This document shows, in pieces, positions 1-7,876 of a stretch of 26,922 nt of DNA. The stretch lies in IMG/VR virus record IMGVR_UViG_3300020162_000055, positions 1 through 26,922 of that record; one strand, given 5' to 3'. This DNA is from a virus. The first letter of the stretch is position 1; each line of letters opens with the position of its first letter. Made by a program: the position numbers and the translations under genes. The notes under the pieces are model-generated. The model ran no database searches. It was not told the DNA's origin and saw nothing but the letters and a program-made list of their open reading frames with translations.

Positions 1-2
1 AG

Positions 3-38
3 AAGCTCATTGACGCAAAAAGATGGAAGATTTTGTAG
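3..38 (+). CDS. C-terminal end of an upstream gene (partial)
   Basis: An open frame enters from the left edge and ends at a TAG at 36-38; the visible residues read KLIDAKRWKIL. In phages of this layout the gene before the scaffold is usually the portal or a small head protein, but eleven residues are too few to identify it. Another frame is open from base 1 to 84 and would overlap the next gene start, so the choice of frame is itself uncertain. Confidence 0.3.
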   Translation, partial: KLIDAKRWKIL

Positions 39-41
39 TCC

Positions 42-62
42 GTATAGGGCGGTTCCCTATAT
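42..62 (+). other. Short hairpin ahead of the scaffold gene
   Basis: TATAGGG at 43-49 and CCCTATA at 55-61 are perfect complements around a five-base loop, extendable by a G-T pair. No U-tract follows, so it is not a clear intrinsic terminator. It could protect or process the mRNA at the 5' side of the scaffold/capsid genes; that is inference. Confidence 0.4.
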
Positions 63-80
63 AATTATGGAAATGAAAAC

Positions 81-1055
81 ATGAGCGATACTGAAAGCAT
101 GACTCCAGAAGGAAATGCACAGTTAGATGTAAATGGTGCAGCAAACGCTATTTTGGGATTAATGGGTACTGATGACGGCTCCGATAAGGAACAACCAGAA
201 CAGCGCACAGAATCCAACGATAGCGATGCCCAATCAGAGGAATACGAGGAATCGGAAGAATCTGAGGTAGAACAAGAAGAAGCTGATGTGTCAGAGGAAC
301 ATCAAACATTCCGAGTGAAAGCTGCGGGAGAAGAACGTGATGTAACCCTTGATGAACTCATTAAGTCGTATCAACTTGGCACTGATTATACAAAGAAATC
401 GCAAGCTGTAGCGGAAGAACGTAAGGCAGTTGAAGCTGAACGCCATGCAGTTCAAGAAGCGAAGCAACTCCGAGATACTTATGCGGAGAGGTTGCAGTAT
501 ATCGAGCAAGCCTTGATGCAGCCTCAAGAAACAGAGAATCTGGAATACCTGAAAGAGACTGATCCTATTGGATACGCTGTTAAGGTTGCAGAGATGTCTC
601 AGAGGGAAAAGCAGTTAGCGCAGGTTCAGGCTGAGAGAGCGCATATAGCTCAACAGCAGGAATACGACAGACAGAATCAGTTACGTGCAAAAGTAGCACA
701 GGAAGCTGAGAAGTTAGTTAGTGCGTTACCTGAATATGCTGATCCTGTTAAGGGTGAGGTAGTCCGTAAAGAGATACGCAGCTACGGTAAACAGGCTGGA
801 TTCTCGGATGATGAATTAGCGAATGTATTTGATTCTCGTGCAGTATTAACGCTTTATAAAGCTATGCAGTACGATAAATTGAAAGCATCGCAACCTGGTA
901 TCGCTAAGAAGGTGAATGAAGCTCCTAAAGCTATGAAGCCAGGAGTATCACAGCCTAGAGATAGTGGTGCTGAGGATATTAAAAAACTGAAGGCTAGGGC
1001 TAGACAATCTGGAAAGATTAGTGATGCCGCAGCCGCTTTTGAACGATTCTTATAA
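81..1055 (+). CDS. Scaffolding / capsid assembly protein
   Basis: Encodes 324 residues directly before the major capsid gene, the usual place of a scaffold. The first ~75 residues are very acidic (Glu/Asp runs) and probably disordered. Residues ~100-215 are Glu/Gln/Lys/Ala-rich with heptad-like spacing, as expected of a long helical coiled coil, and the C-terminus is basic (KKLKARARQSGKISDAAAAF), which suits capsid-protein binding. Known scaffolds of tailed phages share this acidic, helical, capsid-adjacent profile with little sequence conservation. The assignment rests on composition and position rather than on a motif. A GGA-containing site at ~69-74 precedes the ATG. Confidence 0.7.
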   Translation: MSDTESMTPEGNAQLDVNGAANAILGLMGTDDGSDKEQPEQRTESNDSDAQSEEYEESEESEVEQEEADVSEEHQTFRVKAAGEERDVTLDELIKSYQLGTDYTKKSQAVAEERKAVEAERHAVQEAKQLRDTYAERLQYIEQALMQPQETENLEYLKETDPIGYAVKVAEMSQREKQLAQVQAERAHIAQQQEYDRQNQLRAKVAQEAEKLVSALPEYADPVKGEVVRKEIRSYGKQAGFSDDELANVFDSRAVLTLYKAMQYDKLKASQPGIAKKVNEAPKAMKPGVSQPRDSGAEDIKKLKARARQSGKISDAAAAFERFL

Positions 1056-1064
1056 GGAAATATA

Positions 1065-2009
1065 ATGCCTACATATCAGACTTTCACCGCCATCGGTATG
1101 CGTGAAGATTTATCCGATGTTATCTATAACATCAGTCCAACAGATACACCAATTATGTCCTCTATTGGTAAGACTAGCGCAACTGCTGTTTACCATGAAT
1201 GGCAGACTGATTCGCTTTCTGCTGCTACTACTGCTAACGCTGCGGTCGAGGGTGCAGATGCAACTTCTATCACTGCTTCTCCAACGACTCGTGTTGGAAA
1301 TTATACACAGATCGTACAGAAGACAATTCAGGTCAGCGGAACATTGGAAAAAGTTAACAAAGCAGGTCGTAAGTCAGAAAAGGCTTACCAATTGGCTAAG
1401 GCTTCTGCTGAAATCAAGCGTGACTTAGAAACCATTATCACTGCTAATCAAGGTAAATCAGCAGGCACATCTACCATAGCCCGCACAATGGGTTCATTGT
1501 TGTCATGGATTAAGTCCAACAGCTCACAAGGCACTAGCGGTTCTGCTCCAGCAACTTCAGGTACTTCTACTCGTACAGATGGTACACAGCGTACTGCAAC
1601 TGAAGCATTGATGAAAACTGTTATCGCTTCAATCTTTGATGCGGGCGGTTCACCAAAGGCTGTATTCGTTGGTTCAGCAGGTAAGCAGAAAGTATCTGGC
1701 TTTGCTGGTATCGCAGTTAATCGCTATCAGATCACTAAGCCTGAAGCTGGCGTGATAATTGGCGCGGCCGATATTTATCAGTCCGATTTTGGACAACTGT
1801 CAATTGTGCCTGACAGATTCATGCGTAATCGTGATATGTTAATTCTTGATCCTGAGTACGCAGCGATGGCTTATCTGCGTCCATTCATGACTAATGAATT
1901 GGCTAAGGCTGGTGACTCTGAGAAAACTCAGATTCTTGCTGAAGTAACTTTGGAAGTGAAGAACGAAGCAGCTCACGGTATCGTAGCTGACTTGGACTTC
2001 TCGCTGTAA
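1065..2009 (+). CDS. Major capsid protein (SU10/DUF5309 type)
   Basis: Encodes 314 residues. The N-terminus contains the hallmark stretch DVIYNISPTDTPIMSSIG, followed by HEWQTDSL and VEGADAT, which I recognise from the DUF5309/SU10-like major capsid family (HK97 fold). The length fits that family. A strong ribosome site (AAGGA at ~1053-1057) lies 8 bases before the ATG, and an intrinsic terminator follows the stop, in line with a very highly expressed gene. A Ser/Thr/Gly-rich stretch at residues ~150-172 probably forms a surface loop. Hexamers and pentamers of this protein would build the icosahedral head. Confidence 0.9.
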   Translation: MPTYQTFTAIGMREDLSDVIYNISPTDTPIMSSIGKTSATAVYHEWQTDSLSAATTANAAVEGADATSITASPTTRVGNYTQIVQKTIQVSGTLEKVNKAGRKSEKAYQLAKASAEIKRDLETIITANQGKSAGTSTIARTMGSLLSWIKSNSSQGTSGSAPATSGTSTRTDGTQRTATEALMKTVIASIFDAGGSPKAVFVGSAGKQKVSGFAGIAVNRYQITKPEAGVIIGAADIYQSDFGQLSIVPDRFMRNRDMLILDPEYAAMAYLRPFMTNELAKAGDSEKTQILAEVTLEVKNEAAHGIVADLDFSL

Positions 2010-2016
2010 TTTAGAT

Positions 2017-2046
2017 AGCCCTCTACTTAACGGTAGGGGGCTTTTT
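2017..2046 (+). terminator. Intrinsic terminator after the capsid gene
   Basis: A 10-bp stem (2017-2026 with 2033-2042, one G-T wobble) closes a six-base loop TTAACG and runs straight into T2042-2046. It sits 7 bases after the capsid stop and before the ribosome site of the next gene. It probably sets a step-down between capsid expression and the downstream head-tail genes, which would be transcribed by read-through. Confidence 0.85.
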
Positions 2047-2056
2047 AGAGGGATTA

Positions 2057-2356
2057 ATGGAAAACTTACGTAATCATACGGTTCATGCGGACGGTGATGG
2101 CGGCATTATCATCGAGACTAATCAAGATATATCAGACATCTTGGAGCGCAACAAAGCGTTACAGGAAGTAGATAAGGCTAGGACAGGAGCGACAGAGGAT
2201 TTACATTTAATAGGCTCAATACCTTTTACGGCTATTGATAAGCTAAATCAAATGGGAATCATGCGTGGCTTTTATATAATGGACGAGAACGCTTTTAAGA
2301 AGTGGCTCAACCATCCAGACCAAGCTCCGTTAAAGATATATCGAGGAACAGTATGA
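2057..2356 (+). CDS. Small head-region protein of unknown function
   Basis: Encodes 99 residues, preceded by GAGGG at ~2048-2052. The sequence is soluble, mixed alpha/beta, with acidic N-terminal half (GGIIIETNQDISDILERN) and a C-terminal part rich in aromatic and basic residues (RGFYIMDENAFKKWLNHPDQ). No catalytic motif or membrane segment is visible. It overlaps the next gene by ATGA, so the two are probably translationally coupled. Small proteins at this position, between capsid and adaptor, are common in phages with this capsid type, but I do not know a role. A decoration or head-completion role is possible. Confidence 0.7.
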   Translation: MENLRNHTVHADGDGGIIIETNQDISDILERNKALQEVDKARTGATEDLHLIGSIPFTAIDKLNQMGIMRGFYIMDENAFKKWLNHPDQAPLKIYRGTV

Positions 2357-3006
2357 GAGTTGGCGTTTGTATTCCATGTAGAGACGAGGTTCATACAGGA
2401 TTTGCTTTTGACTTTGCTAGGATGGCTGCACACGATGCGTCTGTTCGATGCAAGGACGGAAAGGGCGGTCTAAGCCTTTATACGATGCCTGGTACGTTGA
2501 TATTCGATCAGCGTGAGAAGTTAGTTCAGGTGGCGTTAAAAGAGGGCTGTGACGCTATTCTGTTCATTGATAGCGATATGCGTTTTCCACATGACCTGAT
2601 AACAATTATGTTATCTCGTGAAGTTGGGATTCTCGGTGTCAATGCAGTCACAAGACGTAAGCCTTGTATGCCTACGACTAAGTTGTTAGTTAAGTCAGAA
2701 GATGAGAAAGGTATTCGCCATCATTGGTCTAATGTCGATTCTCGTGGTAAAGAAGGTATTGAGAAGGTTACTGCTGTTGGTTTTGGGGCGGTAATGATTC
2801 GTAGGGAAGTGTTTGAGAAGGTTCCACAGGCTTGGTTTGATGCCGGATGGGGGCCGACTGGTGTAGTAGGTGAGGATGTTCACTTTTGCGTTAAGGCTGG
2901 TGATAATGGCTTTGATACTTACGTGGATCACGAGCTATCTATGCACATCAAACACATAGGTACGTATGAGTATGGTTGGGATGATTTCGAGCAACTAGAG
3001 GAATAA
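2353..3006 (+). CDS. Glycosyltransferase family 2-like protein
   Basis: I start the gene at the ATG at 2353, overlapping the preceding stop as ATGA; a longer in-frame start at 2302 lies inside the previous gene. The 217-residue protein begins MRVGVCIPCRDEVHTGF, a GT-A opening strand, and has FIDSDMRFP at 72-79, a DxD-type nucleotide-sugar/metal motif (D73, D75). A later GEDVHFCVKA and the terminal HIKHIG match the ED and His elements of family 2 transferases. It would move a sugar from a nucleotide donor to an unknown acceptor. Its place between capsid and adaptor genes suggests a virion protein as acceptor, but host surface glycan or DNA cannot be excluded. Confidence 0.75.
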   Translation: MRVGVCIPCRDEVHTGFAFDFARMAAHDASVRCKDGKGGLSLYTMPGTLIFDQREKLVQVALKEGCDAILFIDSDMRFPHDLITIMLSREVGILGVNAVTRRKPCMPTTKLLVKSEDEKGIRHHWSNVDSRGKEGIEKVTAVGFGAVMIRREVFEKVPQAWFDAGWGPTGVVGEDVHFCVKAGDNGFDTYVDHELSMHIKHIGTYEYGWDDFEQLEE

Positions 3007-3007
3007 T

Positions 3008-3628
3008 ATGGCGTTTACAAGCTACAGTGACTTAAAAACTACAATAGCTAGTTATTTGGCTCGTAGCGATCTAACGGCTATGATTCCTACGTTTATTCAG
3101 TTAGCTGAGTTACGTTTGCGTAGAGAAGTTAGAACTCGTCAGATGTTGGTTGTAGCTACTGCGCTAACTACTGGCGGTGACTCTACTGTTGGACTTCCTA
3201 CTGACTTCTTAGAGATGCGTGATATTCACGTTAATACGAATCCTATTACGACTCTAGCTTATCAAGCTCCTAACGCTTTCTATAATTCTTTCAGAGTTAC
3301 AGAATCAGGTAAGCCTACTGATTACACTGTCTTAGCGACTGAACTACAACTATCTCCAGTTCCAGATAGTGCTTATCAATTACAGATGCTCTACTACGCA
3401 CAGCCGTACTTTTTGAGCGATACCAATACAGGTAATGTTTTCTTGACCAACTATCCAGATGCTTTACTGTACGCAGCTTTAGGCGAGGCAGAGCCGTATC
3501 TGATGAATGATGCAAGACTACAGACTTGGGCGAGCTTGTACGATAGAGCAATATCATCAATAACAATATCTGACCAGAGTAGTGAGTACAGTGGTCAGCC
3601 AATGTCAATGTCTTATAACGTGAGGTAA
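3008..3628 (+). CDS. Head-tail adaptor protein
   Basis: Encodes 206 residues beginning MAFTSYSDLKTTIASYLARSD, then IPTFIQLAELRLRREVRTR, a helical start typical of the SU10-type adaptor (gp6-like connector) family. A beta-rich middle (GLPTDFLEMRDIHV, ELQLSPVPDSAYQLQMLYYA) and a helical C-terminal part (YPDALLYAALGEAEPYL) follow, also as in that family. Twelve copies would sit under the portal and join it to the nozzle proteins. The gene follows the transferase by one base and has AGAGGA as ribosome site. Family recognition is from pattern and position. Confidence 0.75.
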   Translation: MAFTSYSDLKTTIASYLARSDLTAMIPTFIQLAELRLRREVRTRQMLVVATALTTGGDSTVGLPTDFLEMRDIHVNTNPITTLAYQAPNAFYNSFRVTESGKPTDYTVLATELQLSPVPDSAYQLQMLYYAQPYFLSDTNTGNVFLTNYPDALLYAALGEAEPYLMNDARLQTWASLYDRAISSITISDQSSEYSGQPMSMSYNVR

Positions 3629-3633
3629 CAATT

Positions 3634-4020
3634 ATGGCTGAAATGTCAAACTATTTAGAGGGAGCTTTAATCAACGCTACCTTGCGTAACACGAGCTACA
3701 CAAGTCCTGCTGCTGTATATATCGGTTTATATACATCTGATCCTACTGATGCTAATACTGGTACTGAAGTATCAGGTGGCTCTTATACACGTACTGCGGT
3801 AACGATGGGTGCGCCTAGTAACGGTGTATCTACGAATACTGCTGCTGTAGAGTTTCCACAGGCTTCAGGTTCATGGGGTACTGTAGGTTGGATCGGTATT
3901 CTCGATGCTACTTCTAGCGGTAACTTGCTATATCACACAGCATTGGATACATCTAAAACTATATCATCTGGAGATATCTTTAAGATAGCTATTGGCGGTC
4001 TTAGCGTAACTCTGGCGTAA
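3634..4020 (+). CDS. Beta-rich virion / tail-fibre-like protein
   Basis: Encodes 128 residues. MAEMSNYLEGALINATLRNT followed by AAVYIGLYTSDPTDANTGTE and SYTRTAVTMGAP is a domain I know from many aquatic phages, where it is labelled as a tail-fibre-like or virion protein. It is Ser/Thr/Gly-rich, has no catalytic motif, and looks like a beta-sandwich. It is placed between the adaptor and nozzle genes, so a connector, decoration or fibre role are all possible. Ribosome site GAGGT lies upstream. Confidence 0.65.
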   Translation: MAEMSNYLEGALINATLRNTSYTSPAAVYIGLYTSDPTDANTGTEVSGGSYTRTAVTMGAPSNGVSTNTAAVEFPQASGSWGTVGWIGILDATSSGNLLYHTALDTSKTISSGDIFKIAIGGLSVTLA

Positions 4021-4030
4021 GGAGTAAGCG

Positions 4031-4531
4031 ATGCCACTAGTTGTCGCAGATCGTGTTAGGGAAACATCCACCACTGCTGGCACTGGTACGCTAACGCTTG
4101 CTGGTGCTGTAGCTGGATTCCAGTCTTTTTCTGTTATCGGTAACGGTAACACTACCTACTATTCTATTGTTGATAGCACCGCCAACACATGGGAAGTAGG
4201 TATCGGTACGTACACATCATCAGGTACTACGTTAGCCCGTACTACGGTATTGTCTAACAGTTCTGGTACGACTTCACCACTATCGTTTGCAGCTAATAGT
4301 AAGGATGTTTTTGTTACATATCCTGCTGCTAAGTCTGTTCATGAGGATGCTGCGAATACTGCTTATGCAGATCAAATGGCTTCTTCTAACGGTATCGTAT
4401 TAAATAGTCTTACTGTAGCTACAACATTCTCTATTCCTAGCGGATATTCAGCTATGAGTGCTGGCCCTATTACGATTAATGATGGAGTTAGCGTAACTGT
4501 ACCGAGTGGGTCTAAGTGGGTAGTATTCTAA
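4031..4531 (+). CDS. Virion protein with a WVV-ending C-terminal module
   Basis: Encodes 166 residues with a strong ribosome site (AAGGAG at ~4020-4025). The N-terminal part (residues 1-100) is beta-rich: TLTLAGAVAGFQSFSVIGNG and later WEVGIGTYTSSGTTLARTTV, a motif set seen in phage tail/fibre proteins. The C-terminal ~30 residues (SAGPITINDGVSVTVPSGS then KWVVF) recur almost unchanged at the end of the tail-fibre gene at 12520-13095, so this is a portable terminal module. The stop is followed directly by the next ATG, with no separate ribosome site. Confidence 0.65.
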   Translation: MPLVVADRVRETSTTAGTGTLTLAGAVAGFQSFSVIGNGNTTYYSIVDSTANTWEVGIGTYTSSGTTLARTTVLSNSSGTTSPLSFAANSKDVFVTYPAAKSVHEDAANTAYADQMASSNGIVLNSLTVATTFSIPSGYSAMSAGPITINDGVSVTVPSGSKWVVF

Positions 4532-5248
4532 ATGTTTGGTTTATCAGCATACTCACAAGCTCCGTACTCGTCATTAGGCGAAGCTGGTAATTTTGTATTA
4601 GCTACGGCTAGTGTAGATGCTAACGCCACAGTAGTAGCTAACGCTGTTGCTACTTATAGTGGTGCAGGAAGTATTAACGGATCAGCTACGGTTTCTGCTG
4701 TTGGCATCAGGATTCAGACTGCATCAGGTTCTATAGACGTAACTGCTGTAGTTAGTGCTGCTGGTGGGATTATTTATAGTGCTACTGGCGCAATAATTGG
4801 TACTGCTACTGTAACGGCTAACGGTGGTCTAGTAATTAACGCTACTGCGGCTATAAGTGGTACAGCTACGGTAACGGCAGAGGCTACTAGAGTCTTATTC
4901 TTTACTGGTGATGTAGCGTGTAGCGCAACGGTTACGGCTGAAGGTATTAGAGTTCAGGTTGGCTCTGCTGCGATTGATGGAACGGCTACGGTAACTTCTA
5001 GTAGTGAAGTAGATTATCAGGGTAGTGCTTCTGTAGATGCTTTAGCTGAAGTTTCATGTATAGCAATAGCAGTATGGAACGCCATAGGAAATATTAGCGG
5101 AAACGCTGACGTAACTGCTGACGGTCATGTAATTGGTGACGAGTGGGATAACGTGATAGAAGGTGCGAATAATTGGACTATCGTTTCAGCTAATGACAAT
5201 ACATGGACGGTAGTAGCTTCACAATCTGATACTTGGACAAGGCAATAA
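4532..5248 (+). CDS. Repeat-built virion protein (20-residue repeats)
   Basis: Encodes 238 residues. After an N-terminal MFGLSAYSQAPYSSLG cap, residues 27 to about 200 are eight full units and one partial of exactly 20 residues with the pattern a-I-x-G-t-A-t-V-t-A-x-g-x-x-(I/V) (for example AIIGTATVTANGG, AISGTATVTAEAT, AIDGTATVTSSSE). The C-terminal end then has Trp at 205, 215, 225 and 235, a 10-residue period with W-T pairs. No insertion breaks either register. This suggests a beta-solenoid or stacked-hairpin fibre. It lies between connector and nozzle genes and is probably a virion surface or fibre component; function otherwise unknown. Confidence 0.65.
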   Translation: MFGLSAYSQAPYSSLGEAGNFVLATASVDANATVVANAVATYSGAGSINGSATVSAVGIRIQTASGSIDVTAVVSAAGGIIYSATGAIIGTATVTANGGLVINATAAISGTATVTAEATRVLFFTGDVACSATVTAEGIRVQVGSAAIDGTATVTSSSEVDYQGSASVDALAEVSCIAIAVWNAIGNISGNADVTADGHVIGDEWDNVIEGANNWTIVSANDNTWTVVASQSDTWTRQ

Positions 5249-5250
5249 AG

Positions 5251-6672
5251 ATGGCTAAACAACGCATAATATTCGGTGAATGGCTACCAGATCAGCCTGG
5301 CGTTACAGGTGCTTTAACGGGCGCAGTTAACTGTTATCCAGTTACTAATGGCTATGCCCCAATACTGGACGAGGTTGAGTATTCTGACGATGCAAATGCT
5401 AACTTATTGACTTGTTTCGCAGGTAAATATGCTGGAACGGTATCATTATTTGGTGCTTCAGCTAGTAACCTGTACAAGTTTACTGCTGGAACTCGTGCGA
5501 TGTCTCCATTAACTACTGCCGGATACAGTGCTATCGAGTATTGGGATGTTACGCAGTACGGAACAAAGATGATTATGGCTAACGGTAGTAATAAATTGCA
5601 GTCATACACGTTAAATTCATCAACTTATGCGGGTGATTTGGCTGCTGCTGCTCCTACTGCTAAGTATGTAACGGTAGTTAAGGACTTTGTAGTCGCTGCT
5701 AACGTAGCTGGCGAAGAAAACAAGGTCTATTGGTCTGATATTAACGATGAAACAGATTGGACTCCTGGTCTTGCTAGTCAATCTGACTCTCAAGTCATGC
5801 CTGATGGCGGTGATATTACTGGTTTAGCTGGTGGCGAGTTCGGTATCGTGTTCCTAGAACGTGCAATCTACCGTATGTCTTACGCAGGTAGTCCGTATTT
5901 CTTCCAGTTTGACGCTATTAACCGTACTCTTGGCTGCATTTCTGCCGGATCAATCATTAACTTTGCAGGATTAACGTATTTTCTAGCTGATGATGGTTTT
6001 TACGTGTGTGATGGTCAGACAACCAAAGGAATCGGTACAGAAAAGATAGATAGATGGTTCTTTGATAATGCAAACTTAACAGCCATTAAGTTAGGAATGT
6101 CAGCCGCAGTAGATACAGAGAAAAGACTAATTGTTTGGTTATTCCCTGCTCAGAATGGTGACAATTTACTACTGATTTACAACATATCGTTAAACAAATG
6201 GTCTTATGCTGAGACTACTGCTGACAGTGTATCGTTTGCTCTGACTCCATCGGTAACTCTGGAGGGCTTGGACGCATTTAGCGCAAGTATTGATTCGCTA
6301 GGTATTTCTCTTGATGATCGTCAGTGGGTTGGTGGACTTCTTTTACTGAGTGCTACCAGAGGCCCTAATATCGTTACCTTTAGCGGTCAATACAAACAGG
6401 CTTCACTAACGTCAGGTGATATAGATGTAGGTCATTCAGTCATTACGTTAGGCAGACCAATTGTGGACGCTGGTAGCGGCTCTGTAGCGGTAGCAAGTCG
6501 TGAGTTGTTAGATAGTGCCATCACGTTCGGAGATGCGTCTGTAGCTGATTCTGAGGGTCGCTGTGGGCTACGTTCAGCAGGTAGGTATCACAGGGTTCAA
6601 ACTAACCCTAGTGGCAACTGGAGAACGGCTGTAGCGGTTGAGGTTGATATTAGCGGTCAGGGTACTCGATGA
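5251..6672 (+). CDS. Tail nozzle / DNA-stabilisation-like protein
   Basis: I choose the ATG at 5251 (MAKQRIIFGEWLPDQPGV), because an earlier in-frame ATG at 5233 lies inside the previous gene. The 473-residue protein has a beta-propeller-like character with repeated aromatic blades (YWDVTQYGTKMIMANG, VYWSDINDETDWTPG, IVFLERAIYRMSY, FLADDGFYVCDGQ, NKWSYAETT). This profile fits P22 gp10-like packaged-DNA stabilisation proteins and the nozzle of SU10-like phages, which sit below the adaptor and hold the DNA in. The C-terminal ~100 residues are a separate beta domain. It overlaps the next gene by ATGA. Confidence 0.7.
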   Translation: MAKQRIIFGEWLPDQPGVTGALTGAVNCYPVTNGYAPILDEVEYSDDANANLLTCFAGKYAGTVSLFGASASNLYKFTAGTRAMSPLTTAGYSAIEYWDVTQYGTKMIMANGSNKLQSYTLNSSTYAGDLAAAAPTAKYVTVVKDFVVAANVAGEENKVYWSDINDETDWTPGLASQSDSQVMPDGGDITGLAGGEFGIVFLERAIYRMSYAGSPYFFQFDAINRTLGCISAGSIINFAGLTYFLADDGFYVCDGQTTKGIGTEKIDRWFFDNANLTAIKLGMSAAVDTEKRLIVWLFPAQNGDNLLLIYNISLNKWSYAETTADSVSFALTPSVTLEGLDAFSASIDSLGISLDDRQWVGGLLLLSATRGPNIVTFSGQYKQASLTSGDIDVGHSVITLGRPIVDAGSGSVAVASRELLDSAITFGDASVADSEGRCGLRSAGRYHRVQTNPSGNWRTAVAVEVDISGQGTR

Positions 6673-7466
6673 CTAGGACTGTTCAATTCCAGACATTACC
6701 GCCTTTTGGTGGAGATCAGCGTCAGGTTGCTGAGGTTGTTCGTGGGATTATGGACGGTAAGACGAATAATTCTGGACTAGTAACTTTAGCCACAGGTAAT
6801 GTGACTACTACGACTATATACGACAGCCGTATAGGTAAAGAAAGTTTAATATTCTTGGTTCCAGTATCTAACGCTGCTGAGGCTGATTCAGCTCCTTACG
6901 GTGCGTTTCAGGATACTACAGACCAGACTGCGGCTAATACGACTACAGCTTATGCAATAACGCTAAATACAACGGATTACTCTAACGGGGTGTATCTATC
7001 AAATAGCTCTAGACTGAATGTCAGGAATTATGGCGTTTATAACATTCAGTTTTCTATTCAGTTTAAGAATTCACATAACGACTCTGAAGAAGTCGATGTC
7101 TGGTTTAGAAAGAACGGAACTAATATAGATGGGTCAAATAGTCGTTTTGGATTAACGACTCGTAAAAGTGCTGGCGATCCTAGTCACATGATTGCCGCAC
7201 TTAATTTCTTTTTGGAATTGCAAGCCAATGATTATGTTGAGATAATGTGGCGTGTTTCTAATACTGGTGTATCTATTGAGCATTACGGTACAAGCACAAG
7301 TCCTACAAGACCTGCTGTACCTAGCGTTATAGCGACAATGCAATACATAGCTCCATCAGCTACAAGTAACATCTACGTTTCTTCACAAACTCAAGGGAGT
7401 GCTACTTTGACACATTGGTCTAATAACACAGCAGATAAGACATACGGCTACATAGTGGTGGGCTAA
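6669..7466 (+). CDS. Tail protein with a C1q/TNF-like domain
   Basis: Encodes 265 residues. Residues 1-35 (LPPFGGDQRQVAEVVRGIMDGKTN) are a short helical base typical of small tail proteins in this position. Residues ~75-230 look like a C1q/TNF-type jelly roll: paired strands with NVRNYGVYNIQFSIQFKN, DVWFRKNGTNI, a central FFLELQANDYVEIMWRVS and IEHYGTS. Such jelly rolls form trimers and are used by phages as fibre heads. The gene overlaps both neighbours (ATGA at its start, TAATG at its end), so it belongs to the same translational unit as the nozzle gene. Confidence 0.6.
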   Translation: MTRTVQFQTLPPFGGDQRQVAEVVRGIMDGKTNNSGLVTLATGNVTTTTIYDSRIGKESLIFLVPVSNAAEADSAPYGAFQDTTDQTAANTTTAYAITLNTTDYSNGVYLSNSSRLNVRNYGVYNIQFSIQFKNSHNDSEEVDVWFRKNGTNIDGSNSRFGLTTRKSAGDPSHMIAALNFFLELQANDYVEIMWRVSNTGVSIEHYGTSTSPTRPAVPSVIATMQYIAPSATSNIYVSSQTQGSATLTHWSNNTADKTYGYIVVG

Positions 7467-7864
7467 TGGAATTTCGACATATTCCAGTAGCAGATATTAG
7501 AAAGTGGTGGGCTTCTATTAAAGCTCCACTAGATCAGATCAAAGGGTATAGTCCAGAGGATTGGATAGTAGAAGATGTCTATGCAGATTTAATCTCTAAT
7601 AGATCACTTCTATGGGTAGCTTTGAAGGAACAGAGGTTCGGTGGTTTCTTCATATTACAGCCATCTGGACTACATCTACACGTTTGGGCGGCATGGACGT
7701 TAGAAAATGATTATCAAATGGTTGAAGATGGGCTAAAATACATAAAAGGCTTGGCAAGTCAAGCTAATGCAAAATATGTAACTTTTTCTAGCCATCGACA
7801 AGGTTGGCAACGTAGGGCTAAGAAGCTCGGCTTCAAGCCTAAACAATGGATTTGCGAAATTTAA
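7466..7864 (+). CDS. GNAT-like protein (possible internal virion protein)
   Basis: Encodes 132 residues with the strand-helix order of a small GNAT acetyltransferase: MEFRHIPVADIRKWW, then SLLWVALKEQRFGGFFIL, LHLHVWAAW, an alpha helix (YQMVEDGLKYIKGLASQANA), and KYVTFSSHRQGWQRRAKKLG. The classical Q/RxxGxG/A acetyl-CoA loop is not obvious, so enzymatic activity is doubtful. Known T7-like phages have a GNAT-like protein at a comparable place just before the ejection proteins, and this gene likewise sits immediately before the ejection cluster. A degenerate GNAT serving as a virion or assembly factor is my reading. Confidence 0.5.
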   Translation: MEFRHIPVADIRKWWASIKAPLDQIKGYSPEDWIVEDVYADLISNRSLLWVALKEQRFGGFFILQPSGLHLHVWAAWTLENDYQMVEDGLKYIKGLASQANAKYVTFSSHRQGWQRRAKKLGFKPKQWICEI

Positions 7865-7876
7865 GGAGTAAAAAAT

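Noticed and set aside
43-52. TATAGGG as the initiation part of a T7-like phage RNA polymerase promoter
   Set aside because: The 13 bases before it do not match a T7-type promoter, no phage RNA polymerase gene is in the window, and the same bases are explained by the hairpin at 42-62.
5233-5250. ATG at 5233 as start of the nozzle-like gene
   Set aside because: It lies inside the preceding gene and adds six residues not typical of the family; the ATG at 5251 follows the previous stop.
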